Below are positions 46,507-56,176 of a stretch of 64,000 nucleotides of DNA, in pieces. Under the pieces are notes generated by a model. It saw nothing but the letters and a program-made list of their open reading frames with translations, did not search any database and was not told the DNA's origin. The position numbers and the translations under genes were made by a program. How positions within the stretch are numbered: the first letter of the stretch is position 1; each line of letters opens with the position of its first letter. Source of the stretch: Mucilaginibacter sp. 44-25 (GTDB taxonomy: Bacteria > Bacteroidota > Bacteroidia > Sphingobacteriales > Sphingobacteriaceae); contig MKTS01000004.1 in the NCBI GenBank assembly GCA_001898335.1, positions 25,896 through 89,895 on the forward strand, read 5' to 3'.

Positions 46507-49371
46507 ATGGCTATGACGAAACCCCTAACTAATTTCCTTTATCGCACGGTAAATTACTATCTGCTATATAAGCAGTTTACCATGCTTATTCTGCTTTCCT
46601 TGTTTTCGCAATTTGCCTTTTCGCAGACCATACGCGGTAAGGTTTTCGATCAGAAAACCGGAGAAACACTGGCAGGTGCAACGGTAGTACTTACACATAA
46701 TAGTAAAACAGCTTTTACCGCAACCCGTCTTGACGGTTCTTTTATCTTCAGGGAACCTTCCCCTGGCGCCTACACGATCAGCGCGAATTTTACCGGATAC
46801 CTGCAACCGGCAGTCAAAGCAATTAATGTAAACGGCCATGCCGACCAGCAGGTAAATTTGTATCTCCAAGCTTCAACCACGCAGATGACCGAAGTGGTAG
46901 TGAAGACGCAGGGTAACCACGAGTCTGACCATAATGCACGCCATCTTGAACAAATGGCACCAAGTGTAGTTAATATGCTTTCGGCTAATACCATCCAATT
47001 ACTACCGGATGTTACGGTAGGCAATGCATTGCAAAGAGTAAGCGGGGTAACCATACAAAGGTCGTCTAACGGTGAAGGGCGTTACGCTATCATTCGTGGT
47101 ATGGACCAACGCTACAATACCACACTGGTGAACGGCATTAAAATCCCAAGCCCTGACAATGCATACCGCTTTGTACCAATGGATATATTTCCTTCCGAAA
47201 TGCTGGAGCGCCTTGAGGTGATAAAAGCATTGACACCAAATATGGAAGGTGATGCCATTGGCGGGGCTATGAATCTGGCGATGAAAAGTGCACCGGATCA
47301 TTTCGTGTTAAGCGCCAATGTTTCCGGCGGTCTCTCCACGCTGTTCTCAAAAAGCCGTCCGTTTATAAGCTTTAGTGCTTCCCCCAACAGGCAGTCACCC
47401 GCAATGGTTAACGGTAACAACTATGCCGCCACTTATGCGGATTTCAACAATAAAGCGATAACAAGCGAGAAAAACCTGAACGCTCCTTTTAGCACCACTG
47501 CCGGCTTAACCATTGGTGACCGATTTTTGAACCACCGGCTGGGCGTTATCTTATCAGGAAGTTACCAGAACATATACAGAGGGTCTAACTCAAAAGAGCT
47601 GACGCCCAATGCGCAGCCGGCTGCAACCCCAGCGCCTAATACGCCGGTGTTCTCAGATGCTTATGATCGTATTTATTCCACTCAAACTCAACGTTTAGGT
47701 TTGCATAATAAGATCGATTACCTGATTGACAGCAAAAATAAAATATCGCTTTATAACTTATACATCCACCAGAATGAGTATGAGTCGCGTATCACGTCAG
47801 ATACTTTAGGTTTAGGGCTTAATTCAACAGCCTTAAATAAGCAAATAACACTACAGAACCGTAGCCAGTTGATACAGCAAAATATTTATAACAGCACATT
47901 ACGTGGCGAACACTTGCTTGCTGATAACTTGCATTTCAACTGGAACGGCGTTTATTCTATTGCAACTCGTCATATGCCGGACCGCACCCAGTTTGACTAT
48001 GACGCCAACAGATCATTAAACAGCTCCGGAGCTATTACTGCTGAGGTAGATAATAACACCAAATTGAGCCATCATTGGGAAAATAACCGCGACCGCGACT
48101 TAGCGGGTTATGCCAACCTGATTTACACGCCTAAAATAGCAGGTCAGGTGGTAGAACTTTCTGTTGGTGGTTTATACAGGCATAAGAACCGTAATGCAGA
48201 TTATATCACTTATAGTTTAACGGGTGGTAAATCAACGTTGTTCAATAATAACTTCGAAGCGATTCCTTTTGCATTCAACACAGCAAGCGATGGCATCGGC
48301 AGCAACAACCCGGATCTGAATAATAATTACACAGTTACAGAGAACGATAATGCCGAATACGCTCAATTTAAATTTCACCTGTTCGAGAAGCTACAGGTAT
48401 TAGGTGGGGTTCGTTTAGAAAATACAGATATGCGCTATGCCACACAGTCGCCTATGACCGTTACACAGCGTAGCGGGCGTGTGTTGTACACTGATGTATT
48501 ACCCAGCCTGCACTTAAAATACGACCTAAGCAGTAACCAGGATATCCGGGCTTCATACTTCGCATCTATCAGCCGTCCGGGCTTTGGTGAGATGGTACCT
48601 TATAAGGTTAGCGGCGAATATTTTGACCTGGAAGGTAACCCGTACTTGAAGCATATCACAGCAGATAACTACGATTTACGCTATGAATTATTCCCTGGCG
48701 GTGCCGACCAGGTATTAGTAGGTGGCTTTTACAAAAAGATATACAACCCTATTGAATACTTCGTTGTTCGTGACGGGGGCCCAAGTAACCAGGTGATCAA
48801 ACCACAAAATGACGATGGCGCTGCCACCAATTTAGGTTTTGAAGCGCTGGCAACCAAATTCTTTGGCAACATAGGTTTTTCTTTGAACTATACCTATACA
48901 CACTCACGTATTACTACGGCGAAACTGAACTACTACAGCGATCCGACCGCAGGCTTACAGCAAAATTTTGTAAACGAAACAAGGCCGCTTCAAGGACAGG
49001 CCGATCATGTGGGGAACGCTTCCATCCTGTATAAAAGCACAGGCATCGGCCTGGACGCGCAATTAGCTTTTGTTTACACTGGTGAGCGTTTAGCGCAGGT
49101 TTCGCCTTATTACAACCTGGATTTCTATCAGCACGCTTATGGCCAACTGGACTTTTCTTTTGAAAAAACCATTGTAAAGCATCTGTCGCTTTACGGAAAG
49201 ATCAACAATATCACTAATGCCGCCAGCAAAATCTACTTAAAGTATCCACACGGAAACATCGACGCTAAACTGCAACAGTTTTTAGGAAAACAGGACATTT
49301 CTGCTCAAACGCTGGTTCAAAGCGACTATTACAAAACCCTGTTCCTGGGCGGGCTTCGTTACAAACTTTAA
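46507..49371 (+). CDS. TonB-dependent receptor with CarboxypepD_reg-like domain
   Basis: 954 residues; the ATG at 46513, or 46582 (MLILLSLFSQFAFSQ), are alternative starts giving a cleaner signal peptide. The domain order is a CarboxypepD_reg-like domain (IRGKVFDQKTGETLAGATVV), a plug (VGNALQRVSGVTIQRSSNGE and GMDQRYNTTLVNGIKIP) and a long beta-barrel ending LFLGGLRYKL. It is an outer-membrane importer. There is no SusD partner or FecIR pair. The following gene encodes a lipoprotein, and a phosphoesterase is divergent. The substrate is unknown. Confidence 0.9.
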   Translation: MAMTKPLTNFLYRTVNYYLLYKQFTMLILLSLFSQFAFSQTIRGKVFDQKTGETLAGATVVLTHNSKTAFTATRLDGSFIFREPSPGAYTISANFTGYLQPAVKAINVNGHADQQVNLYLQASTTQMTEVVVKTQGNHESDHNARHLEQMAPSVVNMLSANTIQLLPDVTVGNALQRVSGVTIQRSSNGEGRYAIIRGMDQRYNTTLVNGIKIPSPDNAYRFVPMDIFPSEMLERLEVIKALTPNMEGDAIGGAMNLAMKSAPDHFVLSANVSGGLSTLFSKSRPFISFSASPNRQSPAMVNGNNYAATYADFNNKAITSEKNLNAPFSTTAGLTIGDRFLNHRLGVILSGSYQNIYRGSNSKELTPNAQPAATPAPNTPVFSDAYDRIYSTQTQRLGLHNKIDYLIDSKNKISLYNLYIHQNEYESRITSDTLGLGLNSTALNKQITLQNRSQLIQQNIYNSTLRGEHLLADNLHFNWNGVYSIATRHMPDRTQFDYDANRSLNSSGAITAEVDNNTKLSHHWENNRDRDLAGYANLIYTPKIAGQVVELSVGGLYRHKNRNADYITYSLTGGKSTLFNNNFEAIPFAFNTASDGIGSNNPDLNNNYTVTENDNAEYAQFKFHLFEKLQVLGGVRLENTDMRYATQSPMTVTQRSGRVLYTDVLPSLHLKYDLSSNQDIRASYFASISRPGFGEMVPYKVSGEYFDLEGNPYLKHITADNYDLRYELFPGGADQVLVGGFYKKIYNPIEYFVVRDGGPSNQVIKPQNDDGAATNLGFEALATKFFGNIGFSLNYTYTHSRITTAKLNYYSDPTAGLQQNFVNETRPLQGQADHVGNASILYKSTGIGLDAQLAFVYTGERLAQVSPYYNLDFYQHAYGQLDFSFEKTIVKHLSLYGKINNITNAASKIYLKYPHGNIDAKLQQFLGKQDISAQTLVQSDYYKTLFLGGLRYKL

Positions 49372-49382
49372 TCTCCGATCAA

Positions 49383-50807
49383 ATGAAAAGATTTTTGACA
49401 TTTATCTTCAGCATCACCATTGCTTTTTCTGTTACCTCCTGCCAGAAATGGAAAGGTGAACATACCGATATATATACGTACACCCCACCGGCAGCAAACC
49501 CGGTAAGTGATAAGCAACCTTTATCGTGCAGCGGCGGCAGTTCGGTTGTTCCTGTTAAGGGTACCATGTTATCAGGCAAGACTTATAACGTAAGCGCAGG
49601 TTGCGATCTGGTTATTAACCCTGCTGATACTTTGTTTTTACAGCCCGGTGTAACGCTTAATATGGGCTCTCGCAGCAGCATCATCGTGTTGGGCACCCTG
49701 GTCAGCAATGGCTCAAAAAATCAGCCGAATTATATTACGGCGCCTGGTATGATTAAGAATGATGTGCCCGGAGGTGTTGCTGCTTCAGCAGACTCTGCTT
49801 ATGCCGGCCACTGGAAGGGTATTATTGGTGGCCCAAACTGTAACCTGATGGTTTTACGCTGGACACATGTTGAATATGCCGGGTATGCAGAAGGCAGTGC
49901 AACCTCAGCCATTGCCAGTTCAGGTGCCAACAACCAATACAGTATACTTTTTGCCAATTATAAAGGCAATTTTGTAATGGAAGACTCTTGGCTTTATGGC
50001 GGGGTGGATGACCCTGTCAGGGTATCAGCCGGAAAAATTGCCATTTTCCGCAATACATTTGAAAAGAACGGTGTGCATGGCGGCGACTGCTTGAACGTAA
50101 AGGGAGGTACAACAGGAACTATGGCTTACAACCTTTTCATTGGCACAGCTACAAACGGGCAAAAAGCATCCAATAAAGGGCAGGCGACAGGTGCACCGCA
50201 GACCAATGTAGTGATGTATAATAACACGTTTATCAGTGGTGGATACCGCCAGGTACAAAGCGGCAGGGGCGGATGTATCAATTTTGAGGAAGGAGCCGCG
50301 GGGGCATTTTACAATAATGTGGCGATTAACTGTAAATATGGTTTCCGTGTAGTGGGCAGCCCTGCAGCAGATGTTGCACACCTTACTTATGGGAATAATT
50401 TTCAATATGCTGACTCGGTAAGTGTTGCCAACCAATTTTATCCTACCGGTTACATCACCCAACCACAGTCTACAGACATTCCTTCAATCACATCCTCGGC
50501 TAAGTACCTGCCTGCTACATACAAGCCCGGAAACATCTATGATGGCAGCGATGTTGTAAGGCTTAATAATCCGATGTTCCTGAATTTTCCGTTACCGACT
50601 TCTGGTCATGCCCTGGCGGATTATACTGCAGTGGGTAGTTTTAATTTCAGGCTACAGGCAAATTCACCTTTAATAGGGAAAGGTAATACAGCTATACTAC
50701 CTTTAGTAACGGTGCCAATAAATAAAATCTATGGCTTATCAGATCCGACGCCCCCAGGCGCAGATCTGGGCTGTTATCAGTTAAACGGTACAGGAAACCA
50801 ACATTAA
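49383..50807 (+). CDS. Surface lipoprotein, beta-helix-like, function unknown
   Basis: 474 residues with a lipoprotein signal (FIFSITIAFSVTSC, Cys at about residue 20). The body reads like a right-handed parallel beta-helix (GTLVSNGSKNQPNYITAPGM, DPVRVSAGKIAIFRNTFEKN) with repeated short polar turns. No catalytic motif is recognised. It starts 11 bp after the TonB receptor stop and is presumably its partner, for ligand capture or processing. A strong terminator follows. Confidence 0.75.
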   Translation: MKRFLTFIFSITIAFSVTSCQKWKGEHTDIYTYTPPAANPVSDKQPLSCSGGSSVVPVKGTMLSGKTYNVSAGCDLVINPADTLFLQPGVTLNMGSRSSIIVLGTLVSNGSKNQPNYITAPGMIKNDVPGGVAASADSAYAGHWKGIIGGPNCNLMVLRWTHVEYAGYAEGSATSAIASSGANNQYSILFANYKGNFVMEDSWLYGGVDDPVRVSAGKIAIFRNTFEKNGVHGGDCLNVKGGTTGTMAYNLFIGTATNGQKASNKGQATGAPQTNVVMYNNTFISGGYRQVQSGRGGCINFEEGAAGAFYNNVAINCKYGFRVVGSPAADVAHLTYGNNFQYADSVSVANQFYPTGYITQPQSTDIPSITSSAKYLPATYKPGNIYDGSDVVRLNNPMFLNFPLPTSGHALADYTAVGSFNFRLQANSPLIGKGNTAILPLVTVPINKIYGLSDPTPPGADLGCYQLNGTGNQH

Positions 50808-50810
50808 CAG

Positions 50811-50843
50811 CAAGAAAGGTGACTATTAAGGTCACCTTTCTTG
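50811..50843 (+). terminator. Intrinsic terminator after the TonB receptor operon
   Basis: A perfect 13-bp stem, CAAGAAAGGTGAC / GTCACCTTTCTTG, with loop TATTAAG begins 3 bp after the lipoprotein stop codon and is followed shortly by TTTTT. Confidence 0.85.
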
Positions 50844-51195
50844 TTATACGTTTTTAAAACCTTGGACTACGCCGGTCTGTTACGGACGATTGCTGGTAAA
50901 CTGGACGAACTAAAAAAACAAAAGCCCCTGAACTCTTGCTGTTAGGGACTTTAATCTTTTTAGTAATTCTTTTATATTATAGACTATGGTCGTATAGCTT
51001 ATAGTTCCGTAACTTATTTGACATAGGCACTAGTTGTTTATTAACTCGGATCAATCAGTAAATTATTCCAAATAGTATCCCAGCTTATTTTTGCTTACTG
51101 CTTTATGATTTAGGCTTAATTAAGATTAACGCGCCATGAATTTTCTATTGACATATAATATAAGCCCTTAAAATCAATGAAAATATTCGAAATAA
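50844..51195. other. Intergenic region with a second hairpin
   Basis: 352 bp between the lipoprotein operon and the convergent permease gene. A second imperfect hairpin, AAAGCCCCTGAAC / GTTAGGGACTTT at 50921-50952, is followed by TAATCTTTTT and could be a further terminator. No ORF is supported. Confidence 0.5.
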
Positions 51196-53613
51196 TTAGC
51201 CTTTCATGTTGCTTACGGGTTTCGCGGAAGCTGTAAAAATTGATTGAATGCTAACAGTAGCTAACGCGATTACAGAAATCATGCAACCTCCAATGGCAAA
51301 GATCCACCAACTTTCAGGGGTTCTGTAAGCAAATCCTTCTAACCACTTGTTTATTACAAGCCATGATAATGGGACAGAAACTAAAATTGAAATGAAAATA
51401 AGTTTCATAAAGTCACTCGAAATCAATCTCACAATTCCAAAAATACTTGAGCCAAGTATTCTCCTAACCCCGATTTCTTTTCTTCGCTGCTGAAGTATTA
51501 GTGACACTAAACTAAATAATCCGGAACATGCAATGCCGATAGCAAAAAAACTAATTATTGTAAATAATCCAGCTTGCCTGTATTCCACGTCATATAAATT
51601 TTGCAGTCTTTCATCTGCAAAATCTGCACTAAATGTGCTTCCAGGGAAATATTGTTTCCATTTATCTTTAATGAAATTTATAGTTTGCAGAGTATTTTTC
51701 CCTGACATTCTGATATACATATACCCATAATATTTGTGGTTGTTTTTGGGCTTCAATATCGTTAAAGGGCTTTCAGAATGAACGGACAATCCTTTTATAT
51801 CAGTTACAATTCCAACTATTGTCCCCCTTACATTGTCATTAAGATTGATAACTTGTCCCAAAGGCTTCTTTATTTTTAACACTGCGGCCACCTTATCTGT
51901 GATTATTAATGGCCTTGAATTTAAAAGAGAATTGAGCTGTTCCACTTTGCCTTTCGATTTAAGATCTTTGGCGATTGAATCGACATCCGCATTGTCCAGG
52001 GAAAAACTTTTAGAAAAAAGTCGACCTTCTTTCAATTTAAAACCAAGCGTTTTAACAATATCGACATCCGCATTTATAATGGCGAAATCAAAAGAAATCG
52101 TAGTATCACGCCTATCTTTAATTTTGGGAGTGTTACTATAATAATCCCCCAAATTAAAATCAGCCACTGCTAGTTGCTTTATATTATTATTACGCTTTAA
52201 ATCAAATAAAAAGCCTTCTCCGCGGTCATAGCGCTGAATAGGAAGTATGACTAGATTTTCTTTGTTAAATCCTAAATCAATATTGCTGATCAGGCGTAGT
52301 TGCTTTAAAACAAATAAAGTAGAGATTATCAGGAATGATGACATCACAAATTGTAGAACTAGTAACAATTTGCGGATGTTCAGATTAATAAATCCTCCTT
52401 TTTCAAAATTCTTTATCAACAAAACAGGTTTCAAATTTGAAATAAATAATGCAGGATAGATGCCTGATATTAGGCCTGTCATTAAACTAATAAAAATAAG
52501 GAATGCAATATTACGTAAAGACAGAACGGATGGCACAGCATCAGTATGGCCCAATTTGGCCATAAATAATGGCCAAAGGAAATAGGCGAACATCAAGACA
52601 AATGGGATGACTATGATAAAGAATAAAGTTGATTCCCTGATAAACTGATAGATCAGCGTACTTCTCGTAGCGCCCAGAACTTTTCTTATACCGACTTCCA
52701 ACACTTTCTTCAATGAACTTGCTGTAAAGAGATTAACATAATTAATACATGCTATAATCAAGATCAATAATCCTACAGTGTTCAAAATGATAACATTTGA
52801 AATTTTACCATTCACAAACTGATCATCCGCAGCAGTTGTATATAAATGTATTGACTGGACGGGTTGCAATTGTATCTCGGTGTACTTCGGAGCTTTTGTT
52901 TGTAAATAAAGCCCGGGTAATTTCGATTTAAAACTTACAATCGATTTGGCATCTTTAAATTTTAGATACTCCACTCGGCCGGCAAATCCAGTCCAGTCTA
53001 AAGACATTACCGGGTCTTCGTTTAACGCAGAAGTGATCCCATTTATAGAAAAATGGGTATTCTTTGGGATATCGTTGATCACGCCTGTAATTTGCATAAC
53101 AACAGGTTTGGTTCCACTACGATCAACCAGTAACTCACCAACGGGATTCTTATGGGGAAAATAGAAGTTTGCAGTTGACTCGTCAATTACAATTGAGTTC
53201 AGATTTTCAAGTGCTGTTCGCGGGTCGCCATATTTGAATTTTAAATTGAACACTTTAAAAAAATTGCTGTCAGCCAGCATAACCGGAATTTCATATGTTT
53301 CTGATCCGATGGTGAATTGTTGTTTGCCTTTTTGGCAATTAGTGTATGTTTCAACTTCTGGATACTCCTTCGTTAAAAGGGGGCCGAGAGATAATGGCAC
53401 ATAAACGGATTCCTGATGATTTTGACTCAAAATTACTCTATAAATATTTTTTGCATTACTGTAACTTTTGTCATAGGAAAATTCATAAACGGTGTAAGAA
53501 AATATGAGCAGAACACTTGTTAACCCAACGGTTAAGCCAATCAAATTAACTATGGAGTTAACGCTATCTTTCCAAAATTTCCTGAATGCAATCCTGAGGT
53601 GTAATTTTAACAT
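51196..53613 (-). CDS. ABC-transporter-type permease (FtsX/MacB-like)
   Basis: 805 residues. An N-terminal membrane helix (SIVNLIGLTVGLTSVLLIFS) is followed by a MacB_PCD periplasmic domain and an FtsX core (VGIRKVLGATRSTLIYQFIR). A second PCD and FtsX copy contains IGVRRILGSSIFGIVRLISS. Such duplicated permeases are abundant in Bacteroidota and are usually mechanotransmission rather than import systems. No ATPase subunit is encoded nearby, so it must use one from elsewhere, if active. It follows the MauE-like gene by 23 bp, suggesting co-transcription with the small-peptide group upstream. Confidence 0.88.
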   Translation of the reverse strand: MLKLHLRIAFRKFWKDSVNSIVNLIGLTVGLTSVLLIFSYTVYEFSYDKSYSNAKNIYRVILSQNHQESVYVPLSLGPLLTKEYPEVETYTNCQKGKQQFTIGSETYEIPVMLADSNFFKVFNLKFKYGDPRTALENLNSIVIDESTANFYFPHKNPVGELLVDRSGTKPVVMQITGVINDIPKNTHFSINGITSALNEDPVMSLDWTGFAGRVEYLKFKDAKSIVSFKSKLPGLYLQTKAPKYTEIQLQPVQSIHLYTTAADDQFVNGKISNVIILNTVGLLILIIACINYVNLFTASSLKKVLEVGIRKVLGATRSTLIYQFIRESTLFFIIVIPFVLMFAYFLWPLFMAKLGHTDAVPSVLSLRNIAFLIFISLMTGLISGIYPALFISNLKPVLLIKNFEKGGFINLNIRKLLLVLQFVMSSFLIISTLFVLKQLRLISNIDLGFNKENLVILPIQRYDRGEGFLFDLKRNNNIKQLAVADFNLGDYYSNTPKIKDRRDTTISFDFAIINADVDIVKTLGFKLKEGRLFSKSFSLDNADVDSIAKDLKSKGKVEQLNSLLNSRPLIITDKVAAVLKIKKPLGQVINLNDNVRGTIVGIVTDIKGLSVHSESPLTILKPKNNHKYYGYMYIRMSGKNTLQTINFIKDKWKQYFPGSTFSADFADERLQNLYDVEYRQAGLFTIISFFAIGIACSGLFSLVSLILQQRRKEIGVRRILGSSIFGIVRLISSDFMKLIFISILVSVPLSWLVINKWLEGFAYRTPESWWIFAIGGCMISVIALATVSIQSIFTASAKPVSNMKG

Positions 53614-53636
53614 AATCGTTTTGCTTAATCTCCTAC

Positions 53637-54107
53637 TTAATCAACTGAAGTGATGGTTTTGGACTTCGGGTCAATAAAAAAAGAAATCATTGAAAGACAG
53701 ATTAATAGGATGCTCCCGCAAATCTGGTAACGTAAATCGATATTAACAAAAATATTGGCACAGCCACAGGTTTCACCTGTTGTTGCAATTAATACAGAGT
53801 TATAAACGGCATAAAAAAGAAAAATAATAACTTCAAAAGCGAAAGTTAATCCCCTTTTGTTAATGAATAATAAAAACAAGGGTGCTCCGAGAAGAACGGC
53901 AGGAATTAAATAAGACAATATTCCTATCATTCTTATCGAAAAAAAATGACTCATACCAATCTTAATCATAAATAAGTCCCGATGTACAAGTTGGTAGATA
54001 CCTAAAAAAAAGAAGACGGAAGATATAATGATATTAATGCCTGTCAACAGGTGTTCTGTTTTAAACAATTTTAAATAAGGTAATTGAACGGTTTTCATAT
54101 AGAACAT
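53637..54107 (-). CDS. MauE-like membrane protein
   Basis: 156 residues (the ATG at 54098, MKTVQLPY, is an alternative start). About four membrane helices, including LTGINIIISSVFFFLGIYQL and LTFAFEVIIFLFYAVYNSVL, precede a loop with GETCGCANIF, a CxC-type pair typical of MauE/DoxX-like redox-associated proteins. It may handle disulfides of a secreted protein. It overlaps the upstream lipoprotein gene by 47 bp (37 bp with the later start). A Cys-containing small secreted peptide is encoded at the head of the run. Confidence 0.65.
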   Translation of the reverse strand: MFYMKTVQLPYLKLFKTEHLLTGINIIISSVFFFLGIYQLVHRDLFMIKIGMSHFFSIRMIGILSYLIPAVLLGAPLFLLFINKRGLTFAFEVIIFLFYAVYNSVLIATTGETCGCANIFVNIDLRYQICGSILLICLSMISFFIDPKSKTITSVD

Positions 54108-55164
54108 AAATAAATTTGTTAATCAATCGGACACTTACTGGCTTTCCGCCTTTTTTCATGTTAGGTATAATCAAACTATCTTCGTATTTGCCGTTTTTAT
54201 CAAGGTTATATTTATCCACTACGAAGTAATTTTCTTTTGTAACGCTGTTCAAGAGGTAAAATTTATTATTCTCAATACAGCCATCGTTAAAAAAAATAAT
54301 ATTAGGCTTTATGTCTAGTGATCTATAGCCTGGTGCAATAGCATTGTAGGCAGCTTTAGGATATGGGGTTTGATCAACGGTCTTGGTAGTAAAAAGTAAT
54401 TTGCCAGTATTTTTATCAAATACAGTAAATAACCCGGTGAAAGAACAGTAAAAAACCAGATATTTGCTGTTATTCTCAAATACAAACCGTCCATCGAAAA
54501 CCATTCCTGCATAATCTATTGACTTGTTATGGAAAAAGGGTTTCAAGGTATATTTCGGTACAGAGCGTTTGCTTGAAATATTATAATCTATAAATTTTAA
54601 ATCTTTGACGCTGTCTGAAAAGTCGGTATAAAGAAAATCTGTATCAGAGATACCTGCTATTCGGTAAATTTTTGAATCTGACTGAATTTGATAGGATGAT
54701 ATCAAAGCCCCCTTTTTTTTAAACGTTTTTAACGCCTGTTGTTGGAAATCAAATAAAGTAACATTGTCACCTTTAAATTCAAAATACATGATTCCTGCAA
54801 TCTGTCTAAAGGGATTAGTTTCTTTGTTTCCGAAAGTCCATTTTGGAACGATATCTTTATCGTAAAATATCAGCTTAGATTCTTTGTAATTCAAGCCGAC
54901 AATTAAATTGGAGTCTTTTTGAAGATAAATTAAGTTCTTTTCCTCTGTTTTGTAATTTTTTATAAATCTCAATCTATGACGAAATACTCTAATAAAGTCG
55001 TACTTGTAACCGTAGCTTGTTTGATAATGATTTCTAATTGTTCCTAATGGTATTCCAAGTCCCGTCGGCTCATCCGGTTTATTAAGACAACCATGGCTTA
55101 TGGCTAAAGCGATAAAAAGTGGGCCGATGAGAATATATTTATGAAACTTGAATTTAAAAAGCAT
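54061..55164 (-). CDS. Lipoprotein, six-bladed beta-propeller-like
   Basis: 367 residues from the ATG at 55164 (an earlier in-frame ATG at 55215 is possible). The signal ILIGPLFIALAISHGC gives the lipidated Cys at about residue 26. The body is an all-beta protein with repeated IYRIAGISDTDFLYTDF and DGRFVFENNSKYLVFYCSF-like strands, resembling the TolB-like/BF2992-type six-bladed propellers often encoded with small secreted peptides and MauE-like proteins in Bacteroidota. No active site is seen. Confidence 0.6.
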   Translation of the reverse strand: MLFKFKFHKYILIGPLFIALAISHGCLNKPDEPTGLGIPLGTIRNHYQTSYGYKYDFIRVFRHRLRFIKNYKTEEKNLIYLQKDSNLIVGLNYKESKLIFYDKDIVPKWTFGNKETNPFRQIAGIMYFEFKGDNVTLFDFQQQALKTFKKKGALISSYQIQSDSKIYRIAGISDTDFLYTDFSDSVKDLKFIDYNISSKRSVPKYTLKPFFHNKSIDYAGMVFDGRFVFENNSKYLVFYCSFTGLFTVFDKNTGKLLFTTKTVDQTPYPKAAYNAIAPGYRSLDIKPNIIFFNDGCIENNKFYLLNSVTKENYFVVDKYNLDKNGKYEDSLIIPNMKKGGKPVSVRLINKFIYVLYENRSITLFKIV

Positions 55165-55281
55165 AAATAAATACTTAAAGAGTAAATTACTCTTGTAAAT
55201 CAAAAGATTGACCAACGGAAGAAATCTAACTAATAAGTTTAAGCAGAGCCTGAGGATCTGCTTAAACCTAAATTCGGGTTA

Positions 55282-55461
55282 TTAATTTGATCCCGGGTTG
55301 GAAATTAATTTTCCTGTACCTGAACCAACGCCATCAATTTTACAAGGGTTAGAATTTGATGCATCACAGGTTGCAGTTTGAGAAGCAGTATTAGCAAAAG
55401 CAGCGTATGTACTTACAGCAAATACAAATGAAAGTAGAGCAATTTTAATTTTCGTGTTCAT
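55282..55461 (-). CDS. Small secreted peptide with two cysteines
   Basis: 59 residues: the signal peptide MNTKIKIALLSFVFAVSTYA (cleavage near AAFA) is followed by a mature part of about 36 residues rich in Ser, Thr, Asn and Gly with Cys in ATCDAS and NPCKID, ending LISNPGSN. Size and layout are like the NVEALA/DUF6520-type small secreted peptides of Bacteroidota. It is first in the minus-strand run with a propeller lipoprotein (118 bp to its preferred start), MauE-like protein and permease. The Ser/Thr/Cys content makes it worth checking as a peptide substrate, although the Sec signal argues against the nearby LanB. Confidence 0.65.
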   Translation of the reverse strand: MNTKIKIALLSFVFAVSTYAAFANTASQTATCDASNSNPCKIDGVGSGTGKLISNPGSN

Positions 55462-56176
55462 AATGATTTGTCTTTAAGGTTAAAAAATTGTAATTCCTCT
55501 TTTAAAGGCTTTGGATTTGCCTAACCCCTTTTTTTATGGGAGGTAACCATAATTGTTGGCCATACAATATTTTAGACAAATAACTTAGTTGCTTTAGATC
55601 TTCCGGCGGACATTGAAGTCTGCCTTCAACTGAATGAAATTTAAATCAAACTGTGTAAGTTGATGTATTTCGATTAACAAATAAGCTATCTGTAAGCTTC
55701 TTTTACGAAAGGATATCTTTAAATAATAGCGCTGTTGAATTTTCAAAAAACGTAACACAAGAAAATTGATATAAGGTCGTACTTTTCTTAATATCAAATC
55801 TATATGATCCTGTTGTTATAATAGGCTAAATACCATGTCTTTATATCCCGAATATGTGGCTGTTTATCCCGAAAAGAAAAGTGTTTTTTAACTCGCCGCT
55901 TTTTGGAGAAAAATTAATGGTTTATCAGCACTGATAACCGTTTTTTAAACAAAGGTGTAACCTGACCTTTCAGACAATAAACATTCACATGCTTATGCAT
56001 CTGTTTGCTTTAGTATTAGGTTGGCAATTATGACCTGTGCATAGTTGCATGTTTAAAATTTCGGATATAGAAAACTTAACTTTCTGTATCGAAATACTAG
56101 TTTTATATGTAAAACAGTACTTATAACAATCCATTATCCATTCTTTTGAATATGCCGCTTTTTCGGTGTTTAACTA
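55462..56176. other. Divergent AT-rich intergenic region upstream of the dehydratase
   Basis: 715 bp. It contains the terminator-like hairpin 55919-55946. A 67-codon minus-strand ORF (55594-55797) has no features or conserved composition and is not called. The last 230 bp before the dehydratase start are very AT-rich and should hold its promoter, but no clear TTTG/TANNTTTG pair is seen. Confidence 0.5.
55919..55946 (+). terminator. Terminator-like hairpin 230 bp upstream of the dehydratase gene
   Basis: GGTTTATCAG pairs with CTGATAACC (one bulged T) around a CA loop, followed by G and TTTTTT on the plus strand. No plus-strand gene precedes it, so it could end an unseen small transcript or act as an attenuator in the leader of the dehydratase mRNA. 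Confidence 0.45.

Noticed and set aside
55282..55461. The Cys-containing small peptide as the LanB substrate
   Set aside because: It has a Sec-type signal peptide and heads the other operon; kept as a secreted peptide, though a link to the dehydratase cannot be excluded.
55594..55797. 67-codon minus-strand ORF near the dehydratase
   Set aside because: Considered as a second precursor peptide but it is basic and hydrophobic with no Ser/Thr/Cys-rich core and no promoter-like element.
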